Assembly: GCF_009707665.1 (NCBI RefSeq)
Contig: NZ_WLZW01000006.1
Location: 1-64,000, forward strand
Origin: Planomicrobium sp. YIM 101495
GTDB taxonomy: Bacteria; Bacillota; Bacilli; Bacillales_A; Planococcaceae
Reading direction: 5' to 3'
DNA length: 64,000 nucleotides
The notes beneath the pieces are model-generated. The model was not told the DNA's origin. It did no database searches and saw only the letters and a program-made list of their open reading frames with translations. Shown here piece by piece: positions 40,643 through 49,967 of the stretch (position 1 is its first letter; each line of letters starts with the position of its first letter). Both the position numbers and the translations under genes were made by a program.

Positions 40643-41203
40643 ATGAAATTGATTATTGGGCTCGGCAATCCGGGCAAACCTTATGATAAGACACGGCACA
40701 ACATTGGCTTCGAGACGATTGATGAGCTGGCAAACAGATGGAATGCACCGCTCATCCAGTCGAAATTTAAAGGGGCATACGCGGTAGTCCATCGTCCTGA
40801 AGGCAAAGTGGTGCTCTTGAAGCCGCTCACCTACATGAATTTGTCAGGAGAAAGCGTTAAGCCATTAATGGAGTACTACGACATCGACATTGAAGATATC
40901 GTCGTTGTCTATGATGATCTCGATTTGCCACCTGGCCAATTGCGCCTTCGCCAAAAAGGCAGCGCTGGTGGACATAATGGCATCAAGTCATTGCTCCAGC
41001 ATCTTGGCACGCCTAACTTTAACCGGATGCGTATCGGAATCGGACGCCCGCCTGCCGGAATGAAAGTGCCGGATTATGTGCTGGGACGATTCATGAAAGA
41101 TGAACGGCCATTGCTTGATGATGCCGTGAAGAAAAGTGCAGATGCTTGTGAATACTGGCTGAACAAGCCATTTATAGAAGTGATGAACCAATATAACGGA
41201 TGA
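40643..41203 (+). CDS. pth: peptidyl-tRNA hydrolase
   Basis: Recycles tRNA from prematurely released peptidyl-tRNA. The 186 residues have [19 protein letters not shown] (6-24) with catalytic His20, [27 protein letters not shown] with the catalytic Asp, and [12 protein letters not shown]. It corresponds to spoVC of B. subtilis. The small RNA-polymerase-binding gene fin, which separates pth and mfd in spore formers, is not here; only 63 bases lie between them. Confidence 0.97.
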   Translation: MKLIIGLGNPGKPYDKTRHNIGFETIDELANRWNAPLIQSKFKGAYAVVHRPEGKVVLLKPLTYMNLSGESVKPLMEYYDIDIEDIVVVYDDLDLPPGQLRLRQKGSAGGHNGIKSLLQHLGTPNFNRMRIGIGRPPAGMKVPDYVLGRFMKDERPLLDDAVKKSADACEYWLNKPFIEVMNQYNG

Positions 41204-41266
41204 CCTTGCTTTGACGCGCAGCGTTCAGAGCTTTTTTCTGTTGACATTGGGGAGGAGGAACGATGG

Positions 41267-44200
41267 ATGGACCCGATATTACGATCTTTTTCAAACGACC
41301 AAAACCTGCAAAGACTGATTGAAGAATTGAACACAGGCGCTGATCAGCAGCTTGTTTCCGGCTTATCAGGCAGTGCCAGAGCCCTTTATTTCGAAGCAAT
41401 TTCCCGCGGCACGAACAAGCCGATGATGATAGTGACGCCGAACTTGCTGCATGCACAGCGTCTTTACGACGATTTAATCAGACTGTCAGAAGACGAGATG
41501 GTTCATCTCTACCCGGCAGACGAGCTGATCGCAGCGGAATTGTCCTTTTCCGGACCGGAACTGCGCGCACAGCGCATCGACACACTGAGCCATATGGAAA
41601 GTATCGGCAAAGGCATCTACATTGTGCCGGCCGCAGCGCTGAGAAAACGGCTTCCGGCGAAGAGCCAGTGGCGGGAGATGACGCTCCGGACAGAAGAAGG
41701 TACTGAGCTGGATATCGACTACTGGCTGCAGCAGCTCGTTGCGATGGGCTATTCACGCGCATCGATGGTCACTGCGCCAGGTGAATTTGCCTTGCGCGGC
41801 GGAATCTTGGACATCTATCCATTGAACTTCGATCACCCGGCACGCATTGAACTGTTCGACACGGAAGTGGATTCCATCCGCAGCTTTTCGGCGGAAGACC
41901 AACGCTCGCTCGGAAAAGCGAAGACGCTGACGGTGCTTCCGGCTTCCGAATGGATCTTGCCGGAAACGGAAAAGGCAGCGCTGGCAGACCGCATCGAAGG
42001 CCAATTGGCAAAAACACTGAAAAAAGTCAAGATGGATGAAACGAAAGAAGCCTTGTTGTTGCATACACAGCACGATGTTGACATGCTGCGACAAGGGGAT
42101 GCACCTGAGCAGTCTGTGAAATACGCGGCACTGTCCGAGACACAGACGTCGTTCTTAACGGATTACTTTGCGGATGATGGCATCATTCTATTCGACGAGC
42201 TCGGCCGGATCCAGGAAATGGTCGAGACGCTCGAGCGAGAAGAAGCCGACTGGATGCTATCGATGCTCGAGGAAGGGAAATTCCTGCACGGCATGGAGCT
42301 TGCCCGACCATTTAAAACGGCCTTGCAACACATTGTTCAGCGACGTGTTTACATCTCGCTATTCGTCCGGACATTCCCGGGCGTCCAAATAAAACGTTCC
42401 ATCGCATACTCCTGCAAGCCGATGCAATCGTTCCACGGTCAGATGCATTTATTGAAAGCAGAGGCGGAACGTTGGAAGATCAGCAACTTCACTGTTTTCG
42501 TCTTAGCCAAAGGCACGGAGCGGATGGAGAAAGTCCGTGAAGTGCTCAGCGATTACCAGATGGAAGCGGCGTTTTACGAGGAAGGCAGTCTGACAGTCCC
42601 AGGGGTCATGTATCTCGTGGACGGTTCCATGTCGGGCGGCTTCGAGATGCCGCTGCAGCGTTTGGCAGTCATTACGGATGCCGAGTTGTTCAAGAAACAG
42701 GCGAAGAAAAAAGCACGTCCGCAAAAGCTGACGAATGCCGAGCGCATTAAGAGCTATTCTGAGATCAAGCCGGGCGATTACATTGTCCATGTGCATCACG
42801 GGATCGGGAAATATATTGGGATGGAAACGCTTGAAGTCAGCGGCGTGCATAAAGACTACTTGCACATCGTCTACAAAGGCGAAGACAAGCTGTTCGTCCC
42901 GGTCGACCAGATCGATCTGATCCAGAAATATGTCGCGTCCGAGGAAAAAGAGCCGAAGCTTCATAAGATGGGCGGAGCGGAGTGGCAAAAAACGCGTCGT
43001 AAAGTTTCGAAAGCCGTCCAGGATATTGCGGATGACTTGATTAAGCTTTATGCAGAGCGGGAAGCACAAAAAGGTTTCGCGTTCTCCGTCGACCAAGACA
43101 TGCAGCAGCAATTCGAAGCGGAATTCCCTTACGAGGAAACGGTCGATCAATTGCGTTCGATCGGCGAAGTGAAGCGCGACATGGAGCGGGAACGCCCGAT
43201 GGATCGCCTTCTTTGTGGAGATGTCGGTTACGGCAAGACAGAAGTGGCGGTACGTGCGGCGTTCAAGGCAGTCCTTGACGGTAAGCAAGTCGCATTTCTT
43301 GTTCCGACGACCATCCTCGCACAACAACATTTCGAAACGATGATGGAGCGCTTCAAGGATTATCCGGTGGAAGTCGGCTTGTTGAGCCGCTTCCGTACGA
43401 AAAAACAACAAACCGAAACGTTGAAAGGTTTAAAGAATGGGACGGTCGATGTCGTCGTCGGCACTCACCGCATTCTTTCGAAAGACATTGCCTATAAAGA
43501 TCTCGGCTTGCTCATCGTCGATGAAGAGCAGCGCTTCGGAGTGACACATAAAGAGAAAATCAAACAGATGAAAACGAATGTCGACGTCCTGACACTGACA
43601 GCAACGCCGATTCCGCGGACGTTGCACATGTCGATGATCGGGGTCCGGGACCTGTCTGTCATCGAAACACCACCAGCGAACCGGTTCCCTGTGCAGAGCT
43701 ATGTGATGGAGCATAACGGCGCACTTGTGCGCGAAGCGATCGAACGGGAGATGGCACGCGGTGGCCAGACGTTTTATTTATATAACCGCGTCGAAGACAT
43801 GACGCGGAAAGTCGAGGAAATCCAGTCGTTGGTGCCGGAAGCGCGCGTCGGTTATGCGCACGGACAAATGACGGAGACTGAGTTGGAATCGGTCATCATC
43901 GCGTTTCTAGAAGGGGAATACGATGTGCTTGTGACGACGACGATCATCGAAACAGGAATCGATATTCCAAACGTCAACACATTGATCATCCAGGATGCGG
44001 ACCGAATGGGGCTGTCCCAGCTTTACCAATTACGAGGACGCGTCGGACGCTCGAACCGCGTCGCTTACGCTTATTTCATGTACCAGCGAGATAAGATCTT
44101 GAGCGAAGTGGCAGAGAAGCGACTAATGGCGATCAAGGAATTCACTGAGCTCGGCTCAGGCTTCAAAATCGCCATGCGCGACTTGACGATCCGCGGGGCA

Positions 44201-44800
44201 GGGAACTTACTTGGCTCCCAGCAGCACGGTTTTATCGACTCGGTCGGCTTCGATCTGTATTCGCAAATGCTGCAGGATGCAATCGATGAGCGGCAGAGCG
44301 GTGTCAAAAAAGAAGAAGAGCTGGAAACGGAAATCTCCCTTGCACTCGATGCCTATATTCCGGATACGTATATTCCGGACGGCTTCCAAAAAATCCAAAT
44401 GTACAAGCGCGTGAAGGCAGTCGAAAGCGAAGAAGAGATGCTTGACCTCCAGGAAGAGCTGATCGACCGTTTCGGCGATCTGCCGCTTGAGACGGATCGT
44501 TTATTGCGCATCGCGCGCATGAAAGTATGGGCGCGCCAAGTCGGAGCGGAATCCATCAAGCAAAACGGACCGATCATCACAGTCCGTTTTACGGAACAAG
44601 GAACAGCCAAGATCAAAATCGGCGAGCTGTACCAAAAAGCGAGCACGTTTGACCGGGCTGTCAATTTCGGCATGGCCGGAACGAAGCTGACGATGACTAT
44701 CGATGAGAAGAAAACGAAGAAACAGCATCCATTCGACGTATTGGAGAGCATGATGAAACTATTGCCGGAAACGTTGCAGGATCAAAAAGCGGCAGAGTGA
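41267..44800 (+). CDS. mfd: transcription-repair coupling factor
   Basis: Large SF2 translocase (1177 residues) that removes RNA polymerase stalled at DNA damage and recruits UvrA. The N-terminal UvrB-like region spans about residues 1-350, and the RNA-polymerase-interacting domain lies near 500-560 ([20 protein letters not shown]). The motor has Walker [32 protein letters not shown] and the RecG-like TRG motif near 930-960. A C-terminal regulatory domain follows. GGGGAGGAGG precedes the start; ATG 41263 is out of frame. In spore formers spoVT follows mfd; here a flippase gene does. Confidence 0.97.
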   Translation: MDPILRSFSNDQNLQRLIEELNTGADQQLVSGLSGSARALYFEAISRGTNKPMMIVTPNLLHAQRLYDDLIRLSEDEMVHLYPADELIAAELSFSGPELRAQRIDTLSHMESIGKGIYIVPAAALRKRLPAKSQWREMTLRTEEGTELDIDYWLQQLVAMGYSRASMVTAPGEFALRGGILDIYPLNFDHPARIELFDTEVDSIRSFSAEDQRSLGKAKTLTVLPASEWILPETEKAALADRIEGQLAKTLKKVKMDETKEALLLHTQHDVDMLRQGDAPEQSVKYAALSETQTSFLTDYFADDGIILFDELGRIQEMVETLEREEADWMLSMLEEGKFLHGMELARPFKTALQHIVQRRVYISLFVRTFPGVQIKRSIAYSCKPMQSFHGQMHLLKAEAERWKISNFTVFVLAKGTERMEKVREVLSDYQMEAAFYEEGSLTVPGVMYLVDGSMSGGFEMPLQRLAVITDAELFKKQAKKKARPQKLTNAERIKSYSEIKPGDYIVHVHHGIGKYIGMETLEVSGVHKDYLHIVYKGEDKLFVPVDQIDLIQKYVASEEKEPKLHKMGGAEWQKTRRKVSKAVQDIADDLIKLYAEREAQKGFAFSVDQDMQQQFEAEFPYEETVDQLRSIGEVKRDMERERPMDRLLCGDVGYGKTEVAVRAAFKAVLDGKQVAFLVPTTILAQQHFETMMERFKDYPVEVGLLSRFRTKKQQTETLKGLKNGTVDVVVGTHRILSKDIAYKDLGLLIVDEEQRFGVTHKEKIKQMKTNVDVLTLTATPIPRTLHMSMIGVRDLSVIETPPANRFPVQSYVMEHNGALVREAIEREMARGGQTFYLYNRVEDMTRKVEEIQSLVPEARVGYAHGQMTETELESVIIAFLEGEYDVLVTTTIIETGIDIPNVNTLIIQDADRMGLSQLYQLRGRVGRSNRVAYAYFMYQRDKILSEVAEKRLMAIKEFTELGSGFKIAMRDLTIRGAGNLLGSQQHGFIDSVGFDLYSQMLQDAIDERQSGVKKEEELETEISLALDAYIPDTYIPDGFQKIQMYKRVKAVESEEEMLDLQEELIDRFGDLPLETDRLLRIARMKVWARQVGAESIKQNGPIITVRFTEQGTAKIKIGELYQKASTFDRAVNFGMAGTKLTMTIDEKKTKKQHPFDVLESMMKLLPETLQDQKAAE

Positions 44801-44824
44801 ACGGTGGAAAGCGAGGGAAGCTCC

Positions 44825-46432
44825 TTGGCAGAACAGCGAAAGATGAAGAAGTTTATGCAAGGGGCGGTTTGGCTAGCGATGGCCGGCATTCTCGTGAAAT
44901 TGCTCAGTGCGCTCTACCGTGTGCCATTCCAGAACATGGTGGGCGACCAAGGCTTCTATATTTACCAGCAAATTTATCCGTTTGTCGGGATTTTCGCGGT
45001 GTGGACGACTTATGGGCTTGCTGTAGCGGTCTCGAAGCTATTGGCGGACCACGACCCGTCAGTCCATCGGGCCATTGAAAAAACGGCCTTAGGTTTCTTG
45101 ATGGCATTGTCCATCCTTTGGTTTGCTATGCTATATTTCGGCTCCGACCGACTGGCACATTGGATGGGAGACCCGGTGCTGGCGCCACTCCTGAAGACCG
45201 GCGCTTTTGCCGCGCTATTCATGCCAGTTGCGGCACTCGTGAAAGGGCGGCTACAAGCGGCAGGCCAAATGCAGCCGATCGCTGTTGCGCAAGTAGGTGA
45301 ACAAATGGTCCGCGTCGCCGTCATTCTTATCGGTACGTGGATCGTACTTGCCCAGGGCGGGACGCTTTATCATGCAGGCCAAACAGCGATTTTTGGTGCA
45401 GTGGCAGGTGGCGCAGCAGCGGTTCTATTCCTATTGCCATACCGCCGCCCGTCGTTTGACCGGCTCGCTTTGAAAAATGGCGCGACAATCAAACGCTACC
45501 CGATTATCAAGCAGCTTGCTGCTATCAGTATAAGCATCAGTGTCAGTTCATTGATTCTCCTCTTATTTCAGCTGGTCGATTCCTTCACCGTTTTCCGTCT
45601 GCTGACAGAGAGCGGGACAGAACGCATGACCGCCATGGAACAAAAAGGAGTGTACGACCGGGCACAACCGCTCGTTCAGTTTGGCATCGTCATCGCGAGT
45701 TCACTCGTTCTGTCGATTGTGCCACTCGTCGCTGAAATGAAGAAAAAGAATGATCTTGCCAAAGCGGCGACATATGCTGCGCTATCTTACAGGATGTCGT
45801 TTTTGTTTGCGGCAGCTGCAGCAGGCGGACTGACCGCTGTGATGCCATACGTCAATGAAATGCTGTTCGGCTCGCGGACCGGTTCGTTCGCGTTGATTGT
45901 CTTTTCGTGGCAAATCATTTGGCTATCGCTGTCATTAGTCCTGACATCGCTTCTCCAAGGCATCGGCAAGCTATTTCTTCCGGTTCTATGGCTGCTTGCA
46001 GGCCTTGGACTGAAAGTGGTGGGGAATGCGCTGCTTATCCCGTTATGGGGCATCACAGGGGCGGCAACGGCCGGCAATATCGGGCTAGCACTCAGTGCAA
46101 TAGGTTTGTTCATTAGCTTCAAGCGCCACTGGTCCATCCGATTTGCCCCGCTCCGTTATTACGGCTGGCTGTTGTTTGCCACAATCGTAATGGTCGCGGG
46201 AACGACAGCGTGGGCGACAGTTGCCGATCGCTTCGTATTTGGCAGCGGCCGTACTGGTGCTTCATTGACAGCACTGACTGCTGTGCCTTTTGGCGCCATC
46301 ATCTTTTTAACAATCATTGCAACAAGCCGTGTCATCACGGAACGGCAATGGTACAGTGTGCCGCTTGGCCGTAAAATGGCAGCTTTTCAATTGAAGTTGC
46401 GAAGTAACCGACAGAAAAGAGGGATAGAATGA
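44825..46432 (+). CDS. yabM: MATE/MOP-superfamily flippase (YabM/SpoVB type)
   Basis: A 535-residue integral membrane protein with about 14 hydrophobic segments, of the polysaccharide-biosynthesis (MurJ/SpoVB/YabM/YkvU) family in the MOP exporter superfamily. Family members move lipid-linked sugars, such as peptidoglycan or other glycan precursors, across the membrane. The first helix GAVWLAMAGILVKLLSALYRVPFQNMVG is typical. TTG 44825 is preferred because GAGGGA lies 6 bases upstream; GTG 44804 gives 542 residues but lacks a ribosome site. Its stop overlaps the yabN ATG by four bases. Confidence 0.9.
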   Translation: MAEQRKMKKFMQGAVWLAMAGILVKLLSALYRVPFQNMVGDQGFYIYQQIYPFVGIFAVWTTYGLAVAVSKLLADHDPSVHRAIEKTALGFLMALSILWFAMLYFGSDRLAHWMGDPVLAPLLKTGAFAALFMPVAALVKGRLQAAGQMQPIAVAQVGEQMVRVAVILIGTWIVLAQGGTLYHAGQTAIFGAVAGGAAAVLFLLPYRRPSFDRLALKNGATIKRYPIIKQLAAISISISVSSLILLLFQLVDSFTVFRLLTESGTERMTAMEQKGVYDRAQPLVQFGIVIASSLVLSIVPLVAEMKKKNDLAKAATYAALSYRMSFLFAAAAAGGLTAVMPYVNEMLFGSRTGSFALIVFSWQIIWLSLSLVLTSLLQGIGKLFLPVLWLLAGLGLKVVGNALLIPLWGITGAATAGNIGLALSAIGLFISFKRHWSIRFAPLRYYGWLLFATIVMVAGTTAWATVADRFVFGSGRTGASLTALTAVPFGAIIFLTIIATSRVITERQWYSVPLGRKMAAFQLKLRSNRQKRGIE

Positions 46433-47895
46433 ATCAGATTCATATTATTGGACTCGGAGCAGGTGATCTTGATCAAATGCCGCTCGGAGTCTACAAGAAA
46501 CTTAAACAAGCGACACCGCTCTATGTGCGGACCAACGATCATCCCGTACTGGCTGAACTCGCGGAAGAAGGGCAGACGTTCTCATCCTTCGATACTGTGT
46601 ATGAAAAATACGACCAGTTTAGACCAGTCTATGTAGAGATTGCAGAAACGTTAATCGCCGCAGCACAACAAGGCACGGTGTACTACGCAGTGCCAGGTCA
46701 CCCGTTAGTGGCCGAACAAACCGTGCAGTTGTTGATTAAAGCGGAAGAAGAAGGCCGCTGTCACTTAAACATCGAAGGGGGACAAAGCTTTCTCGACCCG
46801 ATTTTTGGCGCACTTCGCATCGATCCGATCGAAGGCTTCCAGCTAGTAGACGGCGTGGCGTTCTCAAGTGGACAAGTGCACATGAATCAGCATCTGCTCA
46901 TCGCGCAAGTGTACGATTCGTTCAGTGCATCCGAAGTGAAACTGACGCTGATGGAGAAATACACCGACGATTACCCGGTGACGATTGTGACCGCTGCCGG
47001 TTCGGCAAATGAAAAGCTCCGCACCTTGCCTTTATACGAGCTGGACCGTGCGATGGAAATCGACAATTTGACGACCATTTACGTACCACCTGCAACGGAG
47101 CAAGAAGACCGCTTGAAGGAATGGCAAACATTCCGCGATGTCATCGCGACGCTGCGTGGTCCGGACGGTTGTCCGTGGGACCGTGAACAAACGCATGAAT
47201 CGCTGCGCCCGTATTTGCTGGAGGAAGCGCATGAGCTGCTGCAAGCGATCGAGGAGCAGGATGACGATGCAATCATCGAAGAGCTTGGGGATGTGTTGCT
47301 GCAAGTGTTTTTGCATGCCCAGATCGGGGAAGACAATGGCTTCTTCCAGCTGGAAGATGTGCTGGCATCGATCACGGCTAAAATGATCCGTCGCCACCCA
47401 CATGTGTTCGCTGATACCGAGGCGGCTACAGCCGAAGAAGTAACTGCCAATTGGCAAGCGATCAAGACGGCTGAAAAAGGAGAAACCCTCTCGTTACTGG
47501 ATGGTCAGGAACGAGCGGCTTCTTCATTGCTGACGTCTTACAATTTCCAGAAAAAAGCCGCTGGTGTCGGATTCAGTTGGAGAGATGCAGAAGGTGCATG
47601 GACGAAGTTTGCGGAAGAGTGGCAGGAATTCCGTGATGAAGTGGAGAAAGGAACGAAGGACAGCCAGCTGGATGAGTTGGGCGATGTCCTTTTCACGCTC
47701 GTCAATCTTGCTCGCTTCCATGGCCTGTCACCGGAGCAGGCGATGGTGCAAGCCAACCAAAAATTCCGCAGACGCTTTTCGTATGTCGAACAGCAAGTCC
47801 AGGAAGGCACAGGGGAGTTCGGAGATTATACACTTGAGCAGCTGGACGGCTTCTGGAACGACGCGAAAGCGCGCGAACAGGAGGAACGAACATGA
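46429..47895 (+). CDS. yabN: fusion of tetrapyrrole-methylase domain and MazG nucleotide pyrophosphohydrolase
   Basis: A 488-residue YabN-type fusion. Residues 1-220 form a SAM-dependent methylase-like domain (IHIIGLGAGDLDQMPLGVY; YYAVPGHPLVAEQTV). Residues about 225-488 form two MazG repeats, with the signature RGPDGCPWDREQTHESLRPYLLEEAHELLQAI and EELGDVLLQVFLHAQ carrying the Mg-binding ExxE...ExxD residues. MazG proteins hydrolyse aberrant or excess NTPs. The methylase substrate is unknown. It overlaps rqcP by four bases. Confidence 0.95.
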   Translation: MNQIHIIGLGAGDLDQMPLGVYKKLKQATPLYVRTNDHPVLAELAEEGQTFSSFDTVYEKYDQFRPVYVEIAETLIAAAQQGTVYYAVPGHPLVAEQTVQLLIKAEEEGRCHLNIEGGQSFLDPIFGALRIDPIEGFQLVDGVAFSSGQVHMNQHLLIAQVYDSFSASEVKLTLMEKYTDDYPVTIVTAAGSANEKLRTLPLYELDRAMEIDNLTTIYVPPATEQEDRLKEWQTFRDVIATLRGPDGCPWDREQTHESLRPYLLEEAHELLQAIEEQDDDAIIEELGDVLLQVFLHAQIGEDNGFFQLEDVLASITAKMIRRHPHVFADTEAATAEEVTANWQAIKTAEKGETLSLLDGQERAASSLLTSYNFQKKAAGVGFSWRDAEGAWTKFAEEWQEFRDEVEKGTKDSQLDELGDVLFTLVNLARFHGLSPEQAMVQANQKFRRRFSYVEQQVQEGTGEFGDYTLEQLDGFWNDAKAREQEERT

Positions 47896-48182
47896 GACTC
47901 GATAAATTCATGAAAGTATCACGGCTGATCAAGCGCCGCACACTCGCCAAGCAAGTGGCGGACCAAGGACGTGTGATGATCAATGGAACAAAAGCGAAAG
48001 CGAGCACAGTCGTCAAAGAAAACGACGAGCTGCAGATCCGCTTCGGCCAAAAAATTGTGACTGTCCGCATCGACCAGTTGAAAGAAATGGCGAAGAAAGA
48101 AGAAACGGCACAGATGTATACGATTCTGAGAGAAGAAAAAACCGAGAAAGTCGAACCCGAATTCATCGATGATGAAGCGTGA
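47892..48182 (+). CDS. rqcP: RqcP (YabO), S4-domain ribosome quality-control factor
   Basis: A 96-residue S4-domain RNA-binding protein. RqcP binds stalled 50S subunits and helps RqcH add alanine tails in bacterial ribosome-associated quality control. The S4 motif MRLDKFMKVSRLIKRRTLAKQVADQGRVMINGTKAKAS fills the first 40 residues. It is the last gene of the mfd-yabM-yabN-rqcP run. In spore formers yabP and yabQ follow before divIC; here a repeat-rich spacer and the arginine unit intervene. Confidence 0.95.
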   Translation: MRLDKFMKVSRLIKRRTLAKQVADQGRVMINGTKAKASTVVKENDELQIRFGQKIVTVRIDQLKEMAKKEETAQMYTILREEKTEKVEPEFIDDEA

Positions 48183-48200
48183 GGGTTCGGGAATAGGAGG

Positions 48201-48240
48201 AGGGCCAAAACCACGAGTCGTTGTTCTGGCCCTCTCTTGT
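48201..48240 (+). terminator. terminator of the mfd-rqcP run
   Basis: AGGGCCA (48201-48207) pairs with TGGCCCT (48227-48233), extended inside by AAC/GTT, followed by CTCTTGTTG. Confidence 0.6.
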
Positions 48241-48254
48241 TGTGTGGGTGATGT

Positions 48255-48430
48255 AATTGGAGAACGGCTGCCCTGCATTCCAGAGCTTCGCACGCTGGAG
48301 ACGCTGACCCGAGCCTCCTCGGTCGCTTGCGCAACCTGTGGGGTCTCTAAGAGTCGCTCAGTCACTCAGTCGCTATGCTCCTTCACTGCTCCTCCGGCGC
48401 GTGCTCACTCTTCCATTCCGGCTCCGCTCC
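48255..48430. repeat. possible dispersed intergenic element
   Basis: A GC-rich stretch without a coding pattern. On the minus strand it reads GGAGCGGAGCCGGAATGG ... CGCGCCGGAGGAGC ... GACTGAGTGACTGAGCGACT, with short internal direct repeats of GACTGAG. From memory such strings recur in intergenic regions of Planococcaceae and related Bacillales. I cannot confirm copies elsewhere in this genome. Confidence 0.35.
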
Positions 48431-48597
48431 TTTGACAAGAGAAGAGGAATAGAATTTTTGTGAGTTGGATGAATCTGGCGTAGCAGACTTCGTTGCTTTC
48501 AATCAGAAGGTGTCGAATAGTAGGCGGTGAGTTCAGGAGGGTATCCATTTGGAATTTGGCATCGACTTGACCAGGGAAAAAGAACTCTGCTTGTCCA

Positions 48598-48702
48598 ATA
48601 TCGCATTTCACCAGATTCATATCGCACTTCACGTGTTCGATATCGCATTTCGTAACCTTCATATCGCCCTTCACGCACTTGATATCGCATTTCACCAGAT
48701 TC
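48598..48702. repeat. 21-bp tandem repeat, five units
   Basis: Five adjoining 21-bp units of the form ATATCGCATTTCACCAGATTC at 48598, 48619, 48640, 48661 and 48682. Units 1 and 5 are identical; units 2-4 differ mainly in the last 9 bases, while ATATCGC(A/C)(T/C)TTC is nearly constant. Decayed copies flank the array (near 48557 and 48703). Because 21 is divisible by 3, every minus-strand frame reads as heptapeptide repeats, which creates apparent reading frames of 91-99 codons that I do not call genes. Confidence 0.9.
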
Positions 48703-48896
48703 AATGAATAATTTCAAACTGTTCAAGAACTCTTCATAATAAAAAGAAAGCCCTTTCCCTTTTCCACTCACCAACTAAGAATCCCAGTGGCCTACGTAGT
48801 CAGCCGCCAAGCAACTATGAAACATTGAAATTAGAAAGAAACACTACCTGTCTCCATACTCCAATTTAACCCACACCCCAGCGAAGTGGCTGGCCT

Positions 48897-48957
48897 GGAC
48901 ATGGTGGAGGGATAAGACGAGCGGTTTTCAGCTCGGCTTATCCCGGGAGCCATGTCC
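48897..48957. repeat. long imperfect hairpin downstream of argF
   Basis: Nested inverted repeats: GGACATGG (48897-48904) with CCATGTCC (48950-48957), GGGATAAG (48909-48916) with CTTATCCC (48937-48944), and CGAGC (48918-48922) with GCTCG (48931-48935) around an 8-base loop. It lies 45 bases beyond the argF stop on the minus strand but has no U-tract on either side, so it is not a standard terminator. It may be a mobile or dispersed palindromic unit or a processing signal. Confidence 0.8.
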
Positions 48958-49001
48958 TTAAGCCGCAAGCGCTTGCCATTGCGACGCCCACTCCACAACA
49001 A

Positions 49002-49967
49002 TCAAATCTCGATGCTCGGATCGGCCATCAATGCTACAAGCAGTGCCTTTTGCGCGTGCAGGCGGTTTTCAGCCTCTTGGAAGACGACGGAATGCGGCCC
49101 TTCAAGAACCGCGGTCGTCACTTCTTCTTCGCGGTGTGCTGGCAAGCAGTGCATAAAGATGTAATTCGGATCGGCCAGTGCTGTGAGCGCTTCGTTCACC
49201 TGGAACCCTTCGAAGTGTGCCAGTCGTTCAGCTGCTTCCTCTTCTTGCCCCATACTCGCCCACACATCCGTATAGATGATATGCGCATCATTCACCGCTT
49301 CTTTCGGATCTGTCGTAATCGTCAGCGTAGCGCCGCTTTCTTTCGCGAACCCTTCCGCTGCGTCAATGACCCATTGGTTCGGCGCATAGCCGGCAGGTGT
49401 AGCTATGGACAAGTCCATGCCGACTTTTGCCGCGCCGATCATCAAGGAATTGGACATGTTGTTAGCGTCGCCTATGTAAGCGAACTTCTTGCCTTTCAAA
49501 GTACCGAACACTTCCAGGATAGTCATGAAATCCGCAAGCACTTGGCACGGGTGGTAATCGTCAGTTAGTCCGTTGATGACCGGAACTGTACTGTTTGTCG
49601 CAAGCTCGACAACCGCTTCTTGCTTGAATGTACGGATCATGACGCCATCCAAGTAACCGGACAGGATACGCGCTGTGTCGCCATAAGTTTCCCCGCGACC
49701 GAGCTGCGTGTCTTGTGTGTTCAAATACATCGCGTGTCCGCCAAGCTGGAGCATGCCCGCTTCGAAGGAGATACGTGTACGTGTCGATGACTTCTCGAAA
49801 ATCATGCCGAGAATTTTCCCTTGTAAGAGGGGACGGTGCTTGTTCTCTGGCTTTTTCATTTTGATTGCTAAGTCCAAAAGATCCAAGATTTCTTGTGCGC
49901 TGTAGTCAGCCAGCGTTAACAAATGCGGCTGGCTGAGTTGTGGGATGGTCTGGTAAACGGTTGCCAT
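49002..49967 (-). CDS. argF: ornithine carbamoyltransferase
   Basis: Makes citrulline from ornithine and carbamoyl phosphate. The 321 residues have the carbamoyl-phosphate motif SSTRTRISFE (near 60; STRTR), the HPCQ motif (near 138; DDYHPCQVLAD), the ornithine-site SMG loop (DVWASMGQEEE) and HCLPAHREEE. The HCLP and SMG motifs separate it from aspartate carbamoyltransferases. It starts directly after the carB stop (TAA ATG), so the two are coupled: carbamoyl phosphate made by CarB is used at once. Confidence 0.97.
   Translation of the reverse strand: MATVYQTIPQLSQPHLLTLADYSAQEILDLLDLAIKMKKPENKHRPLLQGKILGMIFEKSSTRTRISFEAGMLQLGGHAMYLNTQDTQLGRGETYGDTARILSGYLDGVMIRTFKQEAVVELATNSTVPVINGLTDDYHPCQVLADFMTILEVFGTLKGKKFAYIGDANNMSNSLMIGAAKVGMDLSIATPAGYAPNQWVIDAAEGFAKESGATLTITTDPKEAVNDAHIIYTDVWASMGQEEEAAERLAHFEGFQVNEALTALADPNYIFMHCLPAHREEEVTTAVLEGPHSVVFQEAENRLHAQKALLVALMADPSIEI

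Noticed and set aside
42503-43411. 302-codon minus-strand frame inside mfd
   Set aside because: Shadow of the mfd coding strand, with no domain or ribosome site.
48598-48702. Possible CRISPR array
   Set aside because: The repeats adjoin without unique spacers, the unit is only 21 bp, and no cas genes are near. It is a simple tandem repeat.
48405-48774. Two minus-strand reading frames of 91-99 codons with heptapeptide repeats
   Set aside because: They exist only because the 21-bp repeat is a multiple of three. They overlap each other in different frames and have no convincing ribosome site or known domain.
48952-49164. 70-codon plus-strand frame opposite the argF end
   Set aside because: It begins in the hairpin region and runs antisense to argF; no domain or conserved start.
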